DNA of 28,792 nucleotides, from the NCBI GenBank assembly GCA_046757965.1, contig JBHHZI010000025.1, forward strand, positions 1 to 28,792. The letters run 5' to 3'. The notes under the pieces are model-generated. The model worked only from the letters and a program-made list of their open reading frames with translations, made no database searches and was not told the origin of the DNA. The position numbers were made by a program, and so were the translations under genes. Positions within the stretch are counted from its first letter, which is position 1; every line of letters starts with the position of its first letter. Of the stretch, positions 8,534-16,695 are shown piece after piece. The DNA is from JBHHZI01 sp046757965. GTDB taxonomy: Bacteria > Acidobacteriota > Polarisedimenticolia > SMYD01.

Positions 8534-9756
8534 TCGCTTCTCAGGGCGTCGATGGGGTCAAGCCCCGCGGCGCGATTGGCCGGGTAGATGCCGAAGATCA
8601 TGCCGGTCGCTCCCGTCACGAGGATTCCCGCCACGATGGACCAGGTCTCGATGGCATACGGCAGCGGCGAGAACGCGGCCACGACACTGGCCGCCGTGAA
8701 GCCCAGCACGATGCCGGTGATGCCGCCCGTCAACGAGAGGGTCATCGACTCCGCCATCACCTGGACCAGGATGCCGGTGCGCCGCGCCCCGACCGCCTTG
8801 CGGACGCCGATCTCGCGGGTGCGCTCCGTCACCGCCACCAGCATGATGTTCATGATGATGATGCCGCCGATGAGCAGCGAGATGGCCGAGATGCCGGTGA
8901 GCGACATGAAGATGCCCTGGCTGATGCTCTTCCACAGGCTCAGCAGGGCATCCGCCGACGTCAGGGCGAAGTCTTCGCGGTCGCTCGGCCCCAGACGGTG
9001 CCGCATGCGCATGAAGAACCTCGCTTCATCCATGGTCGGACGGATGGCATCCAGGTCGCTCGCCTTGATGGTGATGCTGATGGAGTCCCACGACCCGAAC
9101 AGCTTCTCGAAGAAACCGATGGGGATGAAGGCAAACAGGTTCGGGTCGCCGCCGAAAGCACCGGCCTGCTCCTCGACCACGCCGACGACACGGATATGCT
9201 TGCCGCCGATCTTGAGGGTCCGGCCGAGGGGGTCCTGGTCGGGAAACAGCATCTCGGCCGTCTTGCTGCCGATCACCGTGACGGGAGCGCGCCGCTGGAT
9301 CTCCAGCGGCGCCAGATGACGGCCCGCCGAGAGAGGCCAGCTTCTCATGAAGGCGTACTCGATGCTCCGGCCCCGGATCTGTGCGCCCTCGACGTAGCGG
9401 TCTCCCGCATCAATGCGGGCGCTCGTGGTGCGCTCGGCTCCGACGTACTCCGCCAGCGTCATGTGTTCGCGCAGGAAGTCGGCGTCGTCTTCTCCGAGGT
9501 TGGGGTTGCGGAGCGATTCGAGGAACGCGTCGAAGTCCGTGAGGATCTGGATGTGGTCGACGCGCTCGACACTGAAGATGCCCGTGCCCTCGTTGGTCAC
9601 GGCATCCTTGACGTAGTGGTCCATGCCCGAGAGGATCGAGACCACCGCGATCACGGACATGACGGCGACGACGTTGGCCAGCAAGGTGAGGGACGAGCGC
9701 AGCTTGTGAGCCCAGATCGACGCGAGCGCCAGCCGCATTCCCTCGATCAGGCTCAT
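8530..9756 (-). CDS. MacB/FtsX-type ABC transporter permease (first of pair)
   Basis: A 408-residue paralogue of the following gene with the same architecture. TM1 (SSLTLLANVVAVMSVIAVVS) is followed by a periplasmic MacB core (about 45-270) containing GRHLAPLEIQRRAPVTVIGS and FPDQDPLGRTLKIGGKHIRV, then three helices. VAVTERTREIGVRKAVGARR is the coupling motif and NRAAGLDPIDALRSE the C-terminus. ATG 9756 has a GGGAGAG site upstream. The two permeases probably form a heterodimer. The stop/start overlap with the downstream gene is ATGA. Upstream, 112 bp separate it from the adaptor gene, with a hairpin between them. Confidence 0.92.
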   Translation of the reverse strand: MSLIEGMRLALASIWAHKLRSSLTLLANVVAVMSVIAVVSILSGMDHYVKDAVTNEGTGIFSVERVDHIQILTDFDAFLESLRNPNLGEDDADFLREHMTLAEYVGAERTTSARIDAGDRYVEGAQIRGRSIEYAFMRSWPLSAGRHLAPLEIQRRAPVTVIGSKTAEMLFPDQDPLGRTLKIGGKHIRVVGVVEEQAGAFGGDPNLFAFIPIGFFEKLFGSWDSISITIKASDLDAIRPTMDEARFFMRMRHRLGPSDREDFALTSADALLSLWKSISQGIFMSLTGISAISLLIGGIIIMNIMLVAVTERTREIGVRKAVGARRTGILVQVMAESMTLSLTGGITGIVLGFTAASVVAAFSPLPYAIETWSIVAGILVTGATGMIFGIYPANRAAGLDPIDALRSE

Positions 9757-9829
9757 GTCGACTCTCCCTCTGCGATCTCACGGGCCGTGCGGCACCCAGC
9801 GGCAAGATCGTGTGAGTCCGGCCCGGCGG

Positions 9830-9855
9830 CCTGCCGAGGCCGGTGGCTCGGCAGG
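9830..9855 (-). other. Intergenic hairpin between adaptor and permease genes
   Basis: Perfect 9-bp arms CCTGCCGAG (9830-9838) and CTCGGCAGG (9847-9855) with an 8-nt loop lie just downstream of the adaptor stop codon. No T-run follows. It could protect the 3' end of the adaptor message or set the adaptor to permease expression ratio; either role is inferred from position only. Confidence 0.5.
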
Positions 9856-9868
9856 TCCGGGGCGTGAA

Positions 9869-11239
9869 CTACTCGTCGTCGTCCGTCTTCTTCTCGATCT
9901 CCACCGCGTCGCCGTCCTTCAGGCGGCGCAACGCCGAGAAGTTGCCCGAGACAACCTGGTCGCCCTCTTCGAGACTGGTGCCGATGACCTCGAAGTACTT
10001 CTCGCCGGCGATGCCGGTCTCGATCGGGACGAAGACCGCATGTCCCTCACGAACGACGAAGACCCCTTCCTTCTCATCTCTCTTCTTCTTCCCGGTGGCG
10101 TCCCCCTCACCGGCGGCCTCGGGCTCCTTGGTTTCTGCGGCCTCGGGCTGGTCCTCCGGATTCACCGGATGGTCCGCCGCCATGGCCACACCGCTGCTCG
10201 CCGCCGGCGAGGAGACGGCGGGGGCCTCCTCCGTGCTGCTGTCCGGCTCGTCCTCGTCGATGGCGCGGACCACGAGCGCCTGGATCGGCACCGACAGGAC
10301 CGACTTGCGGCTGGCGGTGGCGATGCGCGCGGTGGCCGATAACCCGGGCCGGATCCTCTCGTCCGACTCTTTCAGGGTCACCTCGACCTTGTAGTCGACC
10401 GACTGGCGCTGGCCGGGAGCGCCGGCGTTCTGCACGGCGCTGTTGGCGATGCGCGTCACCTCGCCCTTGAAGGTCCGGGAGGGGAACGCATCGAGACCGA
10501 CGTCGGCCTCCTGGCCCAGGCGCACGTGGACGACGTCGGTCTCGTCGACATCCACCTCGGTCTGCATGACGGACAGGTCGGCGATGGTCAGCAGCAGGCT
10601 GCCCTGATTGTTGATGGTGCCGCTGATGGCCGTCTCTCCGATCTCCGCATTCTTGCGGATGACCACGCCATCCATGGGCGCCACGATGCGGCAGCGCGCC
10701 AGATTGTCCCGGGCTTCGCGCAGGCTGGCCTCCGCCTGCTTGATCCGGTTGCGGGCCGACGCCACCTGCGCCACGGCGACCTCGTGGGCCGCCTCCGACG
10801 ACTCGTACTGGCTGAGGGGAATGAGCTTGGCATCGAACAGGCGCCGGTCCCGTTCGAACTCGGCCTTGCGAATGACGAGGTTGGCCTGCGCCTCCTGCAG
10901 GCTGGTCCGCGTACTGGCGAGTTCCGCCTCGAGGCGGGCCGCGCGCTGTTCGAACTGGGTGGGGTCGACCTGGATGAGGAACTGGCCCTTGTGGACCACA
11001 TCACCCTCGTCCACGCCCATGTCCACGATCCGCCCGATGACGTCCGAGGAAATGTCCACCGACACCTTCGGCTCGATCTGGCCCGAGGCCTCCACGATGG
11101 ACGTCAGATCTCTCGCGGCCACGGCATCGGCCTCGATCTTCAGGGTCTCCTCGGTGGACCGTGAACGGCTGACCAGGACCAGCGCGACCAGGCCGCCCAC
11201 CACCGCGAGTCCGACGACAACCTTGACCGACGTCTTCAT
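9869..11239 (-). CDS. MacA/HlyD-type periplasmic adaptor (membrane fusion protein)
   Basis: A 456-residue adaptor expected to be anchored in the inner membrane by its N-terminal helix (VKVVVGLAVVGGLVALVLVS, about 5-24) and to reach through the periplasm. A lipoyl-like half (SGQIEPKVSVDISSDVIGRI) precedes an alpha-hairpin coiled coil (about 95-190). The second lipoyl half follows (RIVAPMDGVVIRKNAEIGET), then beta-barrel segments with VKVEVTL-like strands. Between the barrel and the C-terminal membrane-proximal domain is an unusual linker of about 65 residues (326-390) rich in Glu, Asp, Ala and Pro and ending KKKRDEK. It is absent from typical MacA proteins. ATG 11239 lies downstream of a GGAGGGG site. 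The partners are the two permeases that follow. Confidence 0.93.
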   Translation of the reverse strand: MKTSVKVVVGLAVVGGLVALVLVSRSRSTEETLKIEADAVAARDLTSIVEASGQIEPKVSVDISSDVIGRIVDMGVDEGDVVHKGQFLIQVDPTQFEQRAARLEAELASTRTSLQEAQANLVIRKAEFERDRRLFDAKLIPLSQYESSEAAHEVAVAQVASARNRIKQAEASLREARDNLARCRIVAPMDGVVIRKNAEIGETAISGTINNQGSLLLTIADLSVMQTEVDVDETDVVHVRLGQEADVGLDAFPSRTFKGEVTRIANSAVQNAGAPGQRQSVDYKVEVTLKESDERIRPGLSATARIATASRKSVLSVPIQALVVRAIDEDEPDSSTEEAPAVSSPAASSGVAMAADHPVNPEDQPEAAETKEPEAAGEGDATGKKKRDEKEGVFVVREGHAVFVPIETGIAGEKYFEVIGTSLEEGDQVVSGNFSALRRLKDGDAVEIEKKTDDDE

Positions 11240-11327
11240 GGCTCATGCCCCTCCGCGCAGTGATACGCGCCATGTCCACAAGGGTTTCACCGCCGCCGGC
11301 CTCTCCCCGCCGGTCCTCTGGGTGGGG

Positions 11328-12188
11328 TCATTCCTTGCGGGTGATCTCCGTCCGGACACGGCGTGAGTGGCACCCGGAATCGAACCCCAGAACCGGTTGC
11401 TGTGTCCCGTCGGACTGCGCGATGAGGTAGTAGAACGATTCGCCCGGGTCGGGTGTCGCCTCGTCCAGCACCGCCTGGCCGCTGTCGGCCCGTCCCAGGG
11501 GCGTCAACTCCTTGAAGGCGACATGCCGGTGCCGGCGGACCAGCTCGGTCGACCTCCCGCGCAGGATCCAGCCGGGACGGGATGGAGGCATGGCGGTCGT
11601 CTCGATCCGTGTGGCCTCGCCCGGTCCGGCCGCGTCCACGCGCACCCGGGCCTCGGTCTGGCCGAACCAGACGAAGGCCGGCAGGCCTGCCGCGACGAAC
11701 GTGGCCCGTCCGTCGCTGGCGAACGAGACCGTGCGTCCCGGGTCGAGATCCAGCCGCACGGTCGGGAGCGGCGCCGGCGTCTCCTTGAGGCGGAAGTGCA
11801 TCTCGGCCAGCTCGCCCGCCGGCAGCGGCAGGACAGGTCGCATGCCGGCGGAGTTCAACACGATGCTGATCTCACCCGCCTCCGGGTCCTCCTCGTGGGA
11901 GAAATAGGCATTGTGACCCAGCAGGCCATGGCCGGGCTGGACAGCCGGCTCTTTCTCGGTCTCGTCGAGGGTCAGAAGGGACGGGTCGAACATCAGGGTG
12001 GTGCGCAGCGACGCGGGCCGATCGGGGCCGCCGGCCAGGTTCAGCAGCGCCACGAATCGGGACGTCCCGCCCTCCACGCAGACATCCGGCACGTACAGGC
12101 GCACCTCCCCGTCCGCGGCCACCACCGGCATGGCCAGCAGCACGCAGCAGGCCCCGAGGGCCGCCCACCATCCCGGTGTCACACGCAA
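11328..12188 (-). CDS. Secreted protein with cohesin-like N-terminal domain
   Basis: A protein of about 286 residues with a signal peptide (WWAALGACCVLLAMPVVAADG). Residues about 28-140 have the pattern of cohesin/hyalin-like beta-sandwiches: a start like VRLYVPDVCVEGGTSRFVAL, then LRTTLMFDPSLLTLDE, a central glycine-rich stretch, and PLPAGELAEMHFRLKE. The C-terminal half (about 150-286) has more beta-type sequence, including ESFYYLIAQSDGTQQPVLGF, which resembles end strands of bacterial surface proteins. The start is uncertain: TTG at 12188 and GTG at 12182 are in frame, and an in-frame stop at 12219-12221 limits extension. GGGG lies 5 nt before the TTG. Cohesins classically bind dockerins, but here the domain may simply be a surface-adhesion module. 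No partner is nearby. Confidence 0.75.
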   Translation of the reverse strand: MRVTPGWWAALGACCVLLAMPVVAADGEVRLYVPDVCVEGGTSRFVALLNLAGGPDRPASLRTTLMFDPSLLTLDETEKEPAVQPGHGLLGHNAYFSHEEDPEAGEISIVLNSAGMRPVLPLPAGELAEMHFRLKETPAPLPTVRLDLDPGRTVSFASDGRATFVAAGLPAFVWFGQTEARVRVDAAGPGEATRIETTAMPPSRPGWILRGRSTELVRRHRHVAFKELTPLGRADSGQAVLDEATPDPGESFYYLIAQSDGTQQPVLGFDSGCHSRRVRTEITRKE

Positions 12189-12297
12189 CAGGACCCCATC
12201 CGACCGTCCTTTCGACCACTATCTCCTCACCATATTTTACGACGATTCCCGCCGCCCAGCCCGACCTTTCGGCGCCGCCACCCGGCCGCGGCAGCGG

Positions 12298-13692
12298 TCA
12301 GGAGGACGGATGGGTCATGGACGCCGGGTCCAGGGCCCGGTCGAGCTCGTCGTCGGGCAGGACCTTCTCCTCCCGGGCGACCTCCCGCACCGTGCGGCCC
12401 GTGGCGTACGCCTTCTTGGCGATGGCCGCCGCCCGGTCGTAGCCGATGAGCGGCGCCAGGGCGGTGCCCATCGCCAGCGACTGCTCCACCATCGCCCCGG
12501 CCCGCACGGCGTCGACCTCCAGGCCGTCGACGCAGCGCTCGGCCAGGACACGGCTGACCGAACCCAGCAGTTCCACCGCCTGGAGAAGATTGTGGGCGAG
12601 CACCGGCATCATCACGTTGAGCTCGAAGTTGCCGCTCATGCCGGCGAGTGTCACCACCGCGTCGTTGCCGATCACCTGGGCGGCGACCTGTGTCACCGAC
12701 TCGCAGATCACCGGGTTCACCTTCCCCGGCATGATCGACGAGCCCGGCTGCGTGGCCGGGACCCGCAGCTCACCCAGACCGCATCGCGGTCCCGACCCGA
12801 GCCAGCGGATGTCGTTGGCGATCTTCATCAACGACGTGGCGATGGTCTTCATCTGGCCGGAGGCCTCCACGCAGGCGTCCTTGGCCGCCTGGGCCTCGAA
12901 GTGGTTCTCCGCCTCGTGGAACGCCAGCCCGGTCTCGGCGGAGATCACGGCGATGGCTCGCCGGGCGAAGTCGGGGTGGGTGTTGATGCCGGTGCCGACG
13001 GCGGTGCCGCCGAGCGCCAGGCCGGCGACGGCCTCCGCGGCCTGGCCGGCCCGTTCGATGGCGTTGTCGAGCTGCGCGCGAAAACCGCTGAACTCCTGGC
13101 CGAGGGTCATCGGCGTGGCATCTTGCAGATGAGTGCGCCCGATCTTGATGTGCTTCGCGAACGCCTCCTCCTTCGCGGCCAGGCGGTCCCTCAGCGTCTC
13201 GAGCGCGGGAATCAGGTGTGCGGTCAGACGCATCCGCACCGCGACGTGAATGGCCGTGGGAATGACGTCATTGGAGGACTGGCCGCAGTTGACATGATCG
13301 TTGGGATGAACCGGCGTCCTGGAGCCCCGTTTCCCTCCCAGGATCTCGATGGCCCGGTTGCCGATCACCTCGTTGGTGTTCATGTTGGTCGAGGTGCCCG
13401 AACCGGTCTGGAAGATGTCGACCACGAACTGGTCGTCGAACTTCCCGTCCATCGTCTCGCGGGCCGCCTGCTGGATGGCGGTGGAGATCTTCTCGTCCAG
13501 GCGTTCTAGCTCCAGGTTGGCCCGGGCGGCCGCCAGCTTGATCAGGCCGATGGCATGAATGAACGGGCGAGGCATGCGCAGGCCGCTCACCGGGAAGTTG
13601 AGCACCGCCCGCTGTGTCTGGGCGCCGTAGTAGGCGCTCGCCGGAACCTCCATCTCACCCATCGAATCCGTCTCGATCCGCGTGCTGGTCAT
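12298..13692 (-). CDS. fumC: Fumarate hydratase class II
   Basis: Cytoplasmic, iron-independent fumarase interconverting fumarate and L-malate in the TCA cycle; it acts as a homotetramer. The 464 residues match the family length. Visible signatures are GSGTSTNMN (98-106), SSND (139-142), GRTHLQDA (185-192, with H188 corresponding to the E. coli FumC catalytic histidine) and the mobile loop GSSIMPGKVNP (317-327) carrying the catalytic serine. ATG 13692 is chosen because GAGG lies 6 nt upstream and the alignment with FumC begins there; a GTG four codons earlier (13704) is poorly placed. It is transcribed divergently from the aldehyde dehydrogenase. The 109-bp gap to the cohesin-like gene suggests a separate unit. 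Aspartase and argininosuccinate lyase share the fold but not the HLQDA context. Confidence 0.96.
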   Translation of the reverse strand: MTSTRIETDSMGEMEVPASAYYGAQTQRAVLNFPVSGLRMPRPFIHAIGLIKLAAARANLELERLDEKISTAIQQAARETMDGKFDDQFVVDIFQTGSGTSTNMNTNEVIGNRAIEILGGKRGSRTPVHPNDHVNCGQSSNDVIPTAIHVAVRMRLTAHLIPALETLRDRLAAKEEAFAKHIKIGRTHLQDATPMTLGQEFSGFRAQLDNAIERAGQAAEAVAGLALGGTAVGTGINTHPDFARRAIAVISAETGLAFHEAENHFEAQAAKDACVEASGQMKTIATSLMKIANDIRWLGSGPRCGLGELRVPATQPGSSIMPGKVNPVICESVTQVAAQVIGNDAVVTLAGMSGNFELNVMMPVLAHNLLQAVELLGSVSRVLAERCVDGLEVDAVRAGAMVEQSLAMGTALAPLIGYDRAAAIAKKAYATGRTVREVAREEKVLPDDELDRALDPASMTHPSS

Positions 13693-13860
13693 GGCTCGCC
13701 TCACTCCCCGCTCATCGCGCGTGCGATGAAGGGCACAACAGGTGGGTCAAGAGGATACAACGTCGCGGCGGCGGCCCGCCCGCCGGCGCCCGGTGCCCGA
13801 CCCTGGTGGAGCCGGCGGCCGGTGTCGGGCTACACTGGGCGCTGGAAAGGGGATCCGTCC

Positions 13861-15372
13861 ATGAAGGACTTCTTGCAGGAACTGGGCATCGAGACGGTCA
13901 ACTCCGGCGTCTCGGCGGGGACATTCGTGACATCGCCGGCGGGGCCGGAGGTCGCCAGCATCGATCCCGCCACCGGTGAGGCGATCGCCATGGTCCGGAT
14001 GGGCGGTCTGGCCGATCACGAGCAGGTGGTGACCACCTGCCAGCAGGCCTTCGCATCCTGGCGGAGCGTGCCGGCACCGGCGCGGGGACAGGTGGTGCGG
14101 GTCCTCGGCGAGGAGTTCCGCCGCCACAAGTCCGCCCTGGGCGCGCTCATCGCCCACGAGATGGGCAAGATCCGCAGCGAGGGCGAGGGTGAGGTGCAGG
14201 AGATGATCGACATCGCCGACTTCGCGGTCGGTCTTTCCAGGCAACTGTACGGCAAGACGATGCACTCGGAACGCCCGGGCCATCGCATGTACGAGCAGTG
14301 GCATCCCCTCGGTGTCATCGGCATCATCTCCGCGTTCAATTTCCCGGGTGCGGTCTGGGCCTGGAACGCCATGGTGGCCGCCGTCTGTGGCGACACCATG
14401 ATCTGGAAACCGTCGTCGAAGGTGCCCCTGACGGCCATTGCCATCCAACACCTGTGCGACCGGGTGCTGGCCGAGGCCGGCCATCCCGGTGTCATGGCGT
14501 TGCTCGCCGGTTCCTCGAAGGACATCGGGCAGGCGCTCATCGATGACCGGCGCCTGCCGCTGATCTCCGCCACCGGATCGTGCCGCATGGGCGAGACCAT
14601 CGGCCGGGCGGTGGCGTCGCGCTTCGGCCGGTCGATCCTCGAGCTGGGCGGCAACAACGGCATCATCGTCCTGGATGACGCCGACCTGGACATGGCCCAG
14701 CGGGGCATCCTGTTCGGTGCGGTGGGCACGGCAGGCCAGCGCTGCACGACGACCCGCCGGCTGCTGGTGCAGAAGGGGGTCGCCCGGGAGCTGTCGAGCC
14801 GGCTCGTCAAGGCCTACGGCAGCGTGCGCATCGGCGATCCCCTGGACCCGGACACCCTCATGGGGCCGCTCATCGATCACGATGCCGTGCAGCAGTTCCG
14901 CACCGCCATCGAGCAGATCCGCGCGGAGGGGGGAGAGATCCTGACCGGCGGTCACGTGCTGGATCGCCCCGGGTCGTTCGTGGAACCCACACTGGTGAAG
15001 GCCCACCCCGGCATGACCCTTCTCCAGGAGGAGACCTTCGCGCCGATCTGCTACCTGCTGGAGGTGGAGGATCTCGACGAGGCGATCGAACTGCACAACG
15101 GCGTGCGGCAGGGGTTGTCGTCGGCCATCTTCACGAACGATCTGAAGGCGGCGGAGCAGTTCCTCTCCCATGCCGGCAGCGATTGCGGCATTGCCAACGT
15201 CAACATCGGCACCTCCGGCGCCGAGATCGGCGGGGCGTTCGGTGGCGAGAAGGAGACCGGCGGGGGTCGGGAAGCCGGCTCGGACGCGTGGAAGGGGTAC
15301 ATGCGCCGGCAGACCAGCACCATCAACTGGTCGGACGAGCTGCCCCTGGCCCAGGGCGTCTCCTTCGACTGA
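13861..15372 (+). CDS. ALDH7-family NAD-dependent aldehyde dehydrogenase
   Basis: A 503-residue cytoplasmic aldehyde dehydrogenase closest in pattern to the ALDH7/antiquitin group (alpha-aminoadipic semialdehyde dehydrogenase; bacterial AmaB or Pcd). Catalytic positions are present: N160 in the oxyanion hole (SAFNFPG), K183 (IWKPS) for NAD, E261 (LELGGNN) and nucleophile C295 (GTAGQRCTTTRR). The GTAGQRCTTTRR and GGAFGGEKETGGGREAGSDA motifs, followed by WKGYMRRQT, are characteristic of ALDH7. The likely role is oxidation of aminoadipate semialdehyde/piperideine-6-carboxylate in lysine breakdown, or general detoxification of lipid aldehydes. ATG 13861 has AAAGGGGA upstream. It stands alone, divergent from fumC, with no lysine-degradation neighbour. 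Confidence 0.93.
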   Translation: MKDFLQELGIETVNSGVSAGTFVTSPAGPEVASIDPATGEAIAMVRMGGLADHEQVVTTCQQAFASWRSVPAPARGQVVRVLGEEFRRHKSALGALIAHEMGKIRSEGEGEVQEMIDIADFAVGLSRQLYGKTMHSERPGHRMYEQWHPLGVIGIISAFNFPGAVWAWNAMVAAVCGDTMIWKPSSKVPLTAIAIQHLCDRVLAEAGHPGVMALLAGSSKDIGQALIDDRRLPLISATGSCRMGETIGRAVASRFGRSILELGGNNGIIVLDDADLDMAQRGILFGAVGTAGQRCTTTRRLLVQKGVARELSSRLVKAYGSVRIGDPLDPDTLMGPLIDHDAVQQFRTAIEQIRAEGGEILTGGHVLDRPGSFVEPTLVKAHPGMTLLQEETFAPICYLLEVEDLDEAIELHNGVRQGLSSAIFTNDLKAAEQFLSHAGSDCGIANVNIGTSGAEIGGAFGGEKETGGGREAGSDAWKGYMRRQTSTINWSDELPLAQGVSFD

Positions 15373-15422
15373 CGATCTCGTCAGTGCCCGGCCCGCCGGG
15401 CCCGGCCCGACGTGGGTGACTC

Positions 15423-15446
15423 AACCTTCCGGGAGCTGTCCGGGTC
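15423..15446 (+). promoter_or_regulatory. Possible ECF-type autoregulatory promoter
   Basis: Upstream of the sigma-factor gene, AAC (15423-15425, in CAACCTT) and GTC (15444-15446) are separated by 18 nt. This resembles the AAC...GTC core of many ECF promoters. It would give a very short leader ending at the GGGAGAAG ribosome binding site. ECF sigma genes are often autoregulated. The match is short and could be chance. Confidence 0.25.
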
Positions 15447-15470
15447 AAAGAGTCAGGGAGAAGCGTCTGG

Positions 15471-16010
15471 ATGCCGGACCGGCCCACCGACGAGGAACTC
15501 ATTCGTGCCTGGCGGGCCGGCGAGGCGGACGCCTTCGACCGTCTCGTGGAGCGGCACATGAAACGGATCTACGCGCTGGCTTTTCGCCTCACCGGCTCGC
15601 ATGATGCGGCCGACGACCTCGCCCAGGAATCCTTCATTCGCGCCCACCGGGGTCTGTCCCGTTTCCGCGGTGAGGCGCGGTTCGGCACCTGGCTGACGCG
15701 TATCCTGCTCAACCTGGCGCGCAACCCGCGCCGCTCGTTCCTGCCCCTGACCACGGCTCCCGAGCCGGTCACCACCGGCCAGGGCGCCCTCATGGGCCTC
15801 ATCGATGACGAGCGGCGTAAGCAGGTGCGCGCGGCGGTCTCGACACTGCCCGAGAAACAGCGGCAGACGCTCCTGCTGCGTCTCTACGAGGGGCTGCGTT
15901 TCCGTGAGATCGCCGGGGTCTTGGGCACCACCACGGGCACCGCCAAGGCGAACTTCTTTCATGCCGTGCGGGGTGTGGCCCGGCGGCTGGCCCCGGAGGA
16001 CGGACCATGA
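15471..16010 (+). CDS. ECF RNA polymerase sigma factor
   Basis: A 179-residue sigma-70 family protein with only regions 2 and 4. Region 2 spans about 8-75; EADAFDRLVERHMKRIYALA and DAADDLAQESFIRAHRGLSR are region 2.1-2.2-type sequence, and GEARFGTWLTRILLNLARN covers 2.3-2.4. Region 4 spans about 118-172, with LPEKQRQTLLLRLYEGLRFR and the helix-turn-helix EIAGVLGTTTGTAKANFFHA. ATG 15471 follows GGGAGAAG. The stop overlaps the anti-sigma start (ATGA), a classical arrangement for a sigma factor held inactive by its coupled anti-sigma. With the Spy/CpxP-like third gene, the regulon probably answers envelope or metal stress (inference). Confidence 0.96.
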   Translation: MPDRPTDEELIRAWRAGEADAFDRLVERHMKRIYALAFRLTGSHDAADDLAQESFIRAHRGLSRFRGEARFGTWLTRILLNLARNPRRSFLPLTTAPEPVTTGQGALMGLIDDERRKQVRAAVSTLPEKQRQTLLLRLYEGLRFREIAGVLGTTTGTAKANFFHAVRGVARRLAPEDGP

Positions 16011-16654
16011 GCCGAGCCGTCGACTGCGAGGCGGTTGAACAGGACCTGGCGGCCCGTCTCGGTCCGGGGAAGGACCCGGGACGGATTCCCCTCGATGTGG
16101 AGGTGGCCGCTCATCTGACCGGCTGTGACCGTTGCCGGGCGTTCGATCGACGCCTCCACGCCGTCGTCGACGAACTCTGTCATCACCCGGTCCTCGACCC
16201 GGGCCCGGCCTACTGGCGACGCTTTCCCCGCCGGGTCCGGTCCACTCTCGCCGGGGAGGGGCCGGCCGGTCGAGGGTCGGGCCCCTGGTCCCGCTGGCCG
16301 GTGTGGAGTGGCCTGGCCGCCGCCGCGGCGCTGCTGGCACTCATCCTCATCCAGTTGCCGGCGCCAGGTGACGCCGCGCCGGGCGGTGACAGCGCGCGAG
16401 GGACGACCCGCCTCGCCGCGGACGCGGCCCTCACCATGCCGGACGATGCCGACGGGGCGCTGGCTACCTCGCTGCAGCGGGTGGCGAACGGTCCGGACGT
16501 CCCGCCGGGGGCGCTGGTCGACGAGTTGCTCGGGGCGCGCAATGCCTTCGAGACCGGTTGGAGCGACGTGACGGCGGCTGTTGACGATCTCGACCGGGAT
16601 CAGCAACTCGAACTGCTCGACGCGCTGCGCGCCGAGGTCAACGGTCCGGCCTGA
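16007..16654 (+). CDS. Zinc-finger (ZAS-type) membrane anti-sigma factor
   Basis: A 215-residue single-pass membrane protein. The cytoplasmic N-terminus contains H36-x3-C40-x2-C43 (HLTGCDRC), the zinc-binding anti-sigma motif of the zf-HC2/RsrA type. One transmembrane helix follows at about 100-117 (WSGLAAAAALLALILIQLP). The periplasmic tail of about 100 residues is acidic and probably helical. It should bind and inactivate the ECF sigma factor encoded by the overlapping upstream gene until a periplasmic or redox signal releases it. The tail has no recognised sensor domain. Its stop (16652-16654) touches an ATG at 16654, but the next gene more likely begins at 16696. Confidence 0.88.
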   Translation: MSRAVDCEAVEQDLAARLGPGKDPGRIPLDVEVAAHLTGCDRCRAFDRRLHAVVDELCHHPVLDPGPAYWRRFPRRVRSTLAGEGPAGRGSGPWSRWPVWSGLAAAAALLALILIQLPAPGDAAPGGDSARGTTRLAADAALTMPDDADGALATSLQRVANGPDVPPGALVDELLGARNAFETGWSDVTAAVDDLDRDQQLELLDALRAEVNGPA

Positions 16655-16695
16655 TGCGCATACCGGCAGATGGACGACCCGATGAAGGGGGGACG

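Noticed and set aside
7055..9867. Two long plus-strand frames opposite the permease genes
   Set aside because: They are the reverse-complement frames of two clear MacB/FtsX permeases, giving His/Asp/Arg-rich nonsense proteins.
11001..11279. Alternative earlier start or extra small gene before the adaptor
   Set aside because: It is out of frame with the adaptor and has no domain. The adaptor's ATG 11239 with its membrane helix explains the region.
15373..15470. GC-rich palindrome after the aldehyde dehydrogenase as an intrinsic terminator
   Set aside because: GGCCCG-C-CGGGCC at 15390-15402 leaves almost no loop and no T-run follows. Such palindromes are expected by chance in this composition.
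16654..16695. ATG at 16654 as start of the Spy-like protein, coupled to the anti-sigma stop
   Set aside because: It would place 14 polar residues before the signal peptide. ATG 16696 has a strong AAGGGGGG site and a normal signal sequence.
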